This document shows, piece by piece, positions 60,762 to 64,000 of a stretch of 64,000 nt of DNA. The notes beneath the pieces are model-generated. The model saw only the letters and a list, made by a program, of their open reading frames with translations, was not told the DNA's origin and ran no database searches. The DNA is from Falsirhodobacter halotolerans. GTDB taxonomy: Bacteria; Pseudomonadota; Alphaproteobacteria; Rhodobacterales; Rhodobacteraceae. The translations under genes and the position numbers were made by a program. Every line of letters begins with the position of its first letter. Position 1 is the first letter of the stretch. The stretch spans positions 476,501-540,500 of the forward strand of contig NZ_JALJAZ010000001.1 in the NCBI RefSeq assembly GCF_022899245.1, in the 5' to 3' direction.

Positions 60762-62087
60762 ATGTCCATTCCCCAGCAGGGCGGCGGCCCGATCGAAGAT
60801 TTCTCCCAACTCGCCGCCTTGATGGAGACGGGCTGCAAGCCCGCCGACCGTTGGCGCATCGGCACCGAGCATGAGAAGTTCGGCATCACCCCCGACCAGC
60901 GCCCGCTGCCCTATGACACGATCCGCGACCTGATGGAGGCGCTGACCCGCTTCGGCTGGAACCGGGTGGAGGAGGGCGGCAAGCTGATCGGCCTGAACCG
61001 CAACGGGGCCAGCATCTCGCTCGAACCCGGCGGGCAGTTCGAACTGTCGGGCGCGCCGCTGGCAACCCTGCACGAGACGCAGGCCGAGATCGACACGCAT
61101 CTGGCCGAATTGGCCGAGGTGCAGGGCGACAGCCGGTTTCTTGGCATCGGGGCCGCGCCCATCTGGCGGCACGAGGATATGCCGGTCATGCCCAAGGGCC
61201 GCTATCGCCTGATGACCGATTACATGGGCCGCGTGGGCACGCATGGCACGCAGATGATGTATCGGACCGCCACGGTCCAGGTGAACCTCGATTTCGCGTC
61301 CGAGGCGGACATGGTGAAGAAGCTGCGCGTCGGATTGGCGTTGCAGCCGGTGGCGACGGCGCTGTTCGCGTCCTCGCCCTTCTTCGACGGCGCGCTGAAC
61401 GGGCATAAAAGCTGGCGGTCGCGCATTTGGCGCGGTCTCGACGATTCGCGCACCGGCATGATCCCCTTCGCGTTCGAAGACGGGATGGGCTTTCAGCGCT
61501 ATGTCGATTGGGTGCTCGATGTGCCGATGTATTTCGTCTATCGCGACGGGCGGTATATCGACGCGCTGGGCCAGTCGTTCCGCGACTTCCTGAAAGGCGA
61601 ACTGCCCGCCCTGCCGGGGGAGAAGCCCACCCTGTCGGACTGGGCCGACCACATGACGACGGTGTTCCCCGAGGCGCGGGTGAAAACCTATATCGAGATG
61701 CGGGGCGCCGATTGTGGCCCGCTGGACCGGATGACCGCGCTGCCCGCCTTCTGGGTTGGGCTGATGTATGACGGGGCCGCGCTGGATGCGGCCTGGGATC
61801 TGGTGAAGCATTTCGACGCCGCCACGCGCGAGGGGCTGCGGGTTGCAGCCTCCGTCTCGGCCCTGCAGGGGGAGGCGGGGGGCGTGCGCCTGCACGATCT
61901 GGCGCGCGAGGCGCTGCGCCTGTCCATCGGCGGCCTTGCCGCGCGGGGCTTGGGGGAGGAGGCGTTCCTTGCGCCTTTGGAGGATAGCATCGCCACGGGC
62001 CGCGTTCCGGCGGACGATCTGATCGCCGCCTATCGCGGGGAATGGGACGGCGATCTGACCCGCGTCTACGCCGCCACGGTTCTGTAG
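60762..62087 (+). CDS. gshA: Glutamate–cysteine ligase (plant/alphaproteobacterial type)
   Basis: GshA makes gamma-glutamylcysteine, the first step of glutathione synthesis. The 441-residue enzyme is the type shared by plants and alphaproteobacteria: RIGTEHEKFG near the start, ISLEPGGQFELSGAPL, MMYRTATVQVNLDF and FFDGALNGHKSWRSRIW. ATG 60762 gives the usual MSIPQQGGGP N-terminus; a GTG 15 bases earlier is less likely. It converges on plsY. Confidence 0.95.
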   Translation: MSIPQQGGGPIEDFSQLAALMETGCKPADRWRIGTEHEKFGITPDQRPLPYDTIRDLMEALTRFGWNRVEEGGKLIGLNRNGASISLEPGGQFELSGAPLATLHETQAEIDTHLAELAEVQGDSRFLGIGAAPIWRHEDMPVMPKGRYRLMTDYMGRVGTHGTQMMYRTATVQVNLDFASEADMVKKLRVGLALQPVATALFASSPFFDGALNGHKSWRSRIWRGLDDSRTGMIPFAFEDGMGFQRYVDWVLDVPMYFVYRDGRYIDALGQSFRDFLKGELPALPGEKPTLSDWADHMTTVFPEARVKTYIEMRGADCGPLDRMTALPAFWVGLMYDGAALDAAWDLVKHFDAATREGLRVAASVSALQGEAGGVRLHDLAREALRLSIGGLAARGLGEEAFLAPLEDSIATGRVPADDLIAAYRGEWDGDLTRVYAATVL

Positions 62088-62096
62088 GTCGGGGCG

Positions 62097-62708
62097 TTAC
62101 CTCTTCGCGCCGATCTTCGGTTCGGTGCCGGCGCGCAGGCGGGCGATGTTGGTGTGGTGGCGCAAAACGACCAGCGCCGCCAGCAGGACCGCCAGCGCGA
62201 TCATGTGCACCTCTCCGATCACCACCATCCAGACCGGCGCCATCGCCGCCGCGACCAATGCGGCGAGCGAGGAGATGCGGAACAGCATCGCCATCACCAG
62301 CCACGTCCCGCAGCACAAAAGCCCCACCGGCCAGCACAGCGCCAGAAACGTGCCAAGGAAGGTCGCGACCCCCTTGCCGCCGCGAAAGCCCAGCCACACG
62401 GGATAAAGGTGGCCGAGGAACGCCGCGAAGGCCGCCACCTGCGCCGCATCCGGCCCGATGACCGCGCGCACGATCAGCACCGCGATCCCGCCTTTGGCGG
62501 CATCAAGGATCAACGTTGCGGCGGCGGCGGGTTTGTTGCCCGTCCGCAGCACGTTCGTGGCCCCGATATTGCCCGACCCGATCTTGCGCAGATCGCCCAG
62601 GCCGAAGGCGCGGGTGATGACGATGCCGAACGGCACCGACCCCAGAAGATAGCCGAAAACGGCCGCCGCGATCAGCAGCGACAGGGCGGTTTCAAAGATC
62701 GGCATCAT
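62097..62708 (-). CDS. plsY: Glycerol-3-phosphate acyltransferase PlsY
   Basis: PlsY acylates glycerol 3-phosphate from acyl-phosphate to start phospholipid synthesis. The 203-residue membrane protein has five helices, the active-site loop GSGNIGATNVLRTG and the second loop GFRGGKGVAT. Start may be at Met1 or the adjacent Met2. It overlaps the upstream dihydroorotase-like gene by 17 bases, so the two are co-translated. Confidence 0.95.
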   Translation of the reverse strand: MMPIFETALSLLIAAAVFGYLLGSVPFGIVITRAFGLGDLRKIGSGNIGATNVLRTGNKPAAAATLILDAAKGGIAVLIVRAVIGPDAAQVAAFAAFLGHLYPVWLGFRGGKGVATFLGTFLALCWPVGLLCCGTWLVMAMLFRISSLAALVAAAMAPVWMVVIGEVHMIALAVLLAALVVLRHHTNIARLRAGTEPKIGAKR

Positions 62709-63963
62709 AGACCTTTCGTCCGGCGACGAAGGTGGCCAGAACCCGCCCCTCCATCCGTTGCCCGTCGAAGGGCGTGTTCTTGGATTTCGACCGCAGGGCG
62801 AACCGGTCCAGCACGAAGGGCGCGTCGGGATCGAACAGCACCAGATCGGCGGGGCTGTCCACGGCCAGCCGCCCCTGCGGCAACCCCAGACGGCGCGCGG
62901 GGTTCAGCGCCATCGCCCGGAACAGCTCCGGCAGGGTCAGCGCGCCCGCGTGGTAAAGGCGCATCGCCGCCGGCAGCAAGGTCTCCAGCCCCACCGCGCC
63001 CGCCGCCGCATCCTCGAACGGCAGGCGTTTGGATTCCTCGTCCTGCGGCATGTGATGCGATCCGATGATGTCGATCAGGCCCGACGCCACCGCCGCGATC
63101 AACGCCGTGCGGTCATCCTCGGACCGCAGGGGCGGGGTCAGCTTGAAGAAGGTGCGGTAATCGCCGACGTCCAACTCGTTCAGCGTCAGGTGGTGGATCG
63201 ACACGCCCGCCGTCACGTCCAACCCGTTGGCTTTGGCGCGTTCCAGTGCGGGCAGGGCGCGGGCGGTGGTGATCTGATCGGCGTGATAGCGCGCGCCCGT
63301 CATCTCCACCAGCGCCATGTCGCGGTCGAACCCCATGCGTTCGGCCATCGGATGCACGTCGGGCAGGCCGCGCAGCGACGCGAACTTGCCCTTCGTCGCC
63401 ACCGCGCCCCTGGACAGGCCCGGTTCCTGCGGATGGCCGATCACCAGCGCGCCAAGGCTGCGGGCATAGGTCAGCGCGCGGTTCAGAACCTTCGTGTCGG
63501 TGCAGACCGCCTCGGCATCGGTGAAGGCGACGGCGCCCGCGTCCAGCAGAAAGCCGATCTCGGTCATCTCGCGCCCTGCGCGGCCCTTGGTCAAAGCGGC
63601 CATGTGGCGGACACGCACGGGCGAGGCTTCGGCCGCGCGTCGCGTCACGAATTCCAGCAGTTCCGGCGTGTCGATCACGGGGGCGGTGTCGGGGCGGGCG
63701 ATCAGGGTGGTGACCCCGCCCTTGGCCGCCGCCATGCCCGCGCTGCGAAAGCTTTCCTTGTGGCGCGCGCCGGGTTCCCCGATATGCACGCCCATGTCGA
63801 TCAGGCCGGGGGCCAGGCATTTGCCGCCGCAGTCCATCACCTCCGCCCCGTCGGGGGCAGAGGCGTTGCGGGCAACGATCATCCCACCCTCAAGGGTGAG
63901 CGATCCGATCGCGTCGGTCATCCCCTCGGGGTCGATCAGGCGGGCGTTGGTCAGGTGAATCAT
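62692..63963 (-). CDS. pyrC: Dihydroorotase-like protein, probably non-catalytic
   Basis: The 423-residue protein has the dihydroorotase/amidohydrolase fold (family opening LTNARLIDPEG, barrel to about 390). Key metal ligands are missing: the HxH of active enzymes reads Gly58-Val-His60 in LIDMGVHIGEPG, and the catalytic DHAPH region reads HHMPQ (His303, Gln307) in place of Asp and His. Such pyrC' proteins usually serve as structural partners of aspartate transcarbamoylase. In another frame, codons before the start (TGA at 63965-63967, open to the window edge) may be the end of a coupled pyrB. ATG 63978 is an alternative start. Confidence 0.85.
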   Translation of the reverse strand: MIHLTNARLIDPEGMTDAIGSLTLEGGMIVARNASAPDGAEVMDCGGKCLAPGLIDMGVHIGEPGARHKESFRSAGMAAAKGGVTTLIARPDTAPVIDTPELLEFVTRRAAEASPVRVRHMAALTKGRAGREMTEIGFLLDAGAVAFTDAEAVCTDTKVLNRALTYARSLGALVIGHPQEPGLSRGAVATKGKFASLRGLPDVHPMAERMGFDRDMALVEMTGARYHADQITTARALPALERAKANGLDVTAGVSIHHLTLNELDVGDYRTFFKLTPPLRSEDDRTALIAAVASGLIDIIGSHHMPQDEESKRLPFEDAAAGAVGLETLLPAAMRLYHAGALTLPELFRAMALNPARRLGLPQGRLAVDSPADLVLFDPDAPFVLDRFALRSKSKNTPFDGQRMEGRVLATFVAGRKVYDADL

Positions 63964-64000
63964 GTCATTGCGCCGCATCGTTGGTAAGTGCCGGTTGATC

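Overview
This window is high-GC, gene-dense DNA with GTG and TTG starts. Gene content points to a Rhodobacterales alphaproteobacterium (Rhodobacteraceae/Paracoccaceae): MipZ, a split F-ATPase Fo operon with a b' subunit, DUF1150 beside Hsp20, a GT14–DUF5928 protein, and a SAM/SAH-type riboswitch before metK. This assignment is inferred from gene families, not from a database search. I saw no rRNA, tRNA, CRISPR array, insertion sequence or prophage.

Layout. 1–8.3 kb: lgt (partial), a MidA-type methyltransferase, pgeF, an Lrp regulator divergent from trxB, a heat-shock operon (hsp20–DUF1150), DUF465, purE–purK and an M3 peptidase. 8.4–20.5 kb: a complete C–P lyase (phosphonate) island. It holds the transporter phnCDE1E2 with a hexapeptide acyltransferase, the repressor phnF, and a tightly overlapping chain phnG-H-I-(HAD)-J-K-L-N-M in which phnN and phnM share one open reading frame. 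20.5–24.2 kb: divergent BCCT and SLC13 transporters around the only long intergenic region. 24.2–34 kb: a glycosyltransferase-like protein, miaB, phoH, ybeY, corC, lnt, a SAM/SAH riboswitch with metK, ptsN, trmD, rplS and rpmE. 34–38 kb: mipZ, an ArsR regulator and the Fo operon atpI-B-E-F'-F.

38–46 kb: an OmpA-like lipoprotein, nth, an adenosine kinase-like PfkB, a sulfotransferase divergent from a GT14–DUF5928 glycosyltransferase, a HIT protein and polA. 46–54.5 kb: small zinc-finger, DUF2798 and DUF1285 genes, then a MoxR–DUF58–DUF4159–BatB-like four-gene operon and DUF599. 54.6–64 kb: a second hsp20, a CNNM/CorC protein, a coiled-coil protein with a large BON-like/OmpA protein, ubiA, rsmE, gshA, plsY and a dihydroorotase-like gene that lacks metal ligands.

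How parts work together. The phn island should import phosphonates, couple them to ribose and cleave the C–P bond. PhnP is not encoded here and a HAD phosphatase sits between phnI and phnJ. Both small heat-shock genes carry the same two-layer control: an RpoH-like promoter and a ROSE-like hairpin with a bulged G in a UCGCU motif opposite the ribosome binding site. metK is preceded by a pseudoknot that would hide its ribosome binding site when SAM or SAH is bound.

The most interesting items are the PhnN–PhnM fused frame, the paired ROSE/RpoH control, the non-catalytic-looking dihydroorotase, the multi-BON OmpA protein and the sulfotransferase/GT14 pair.
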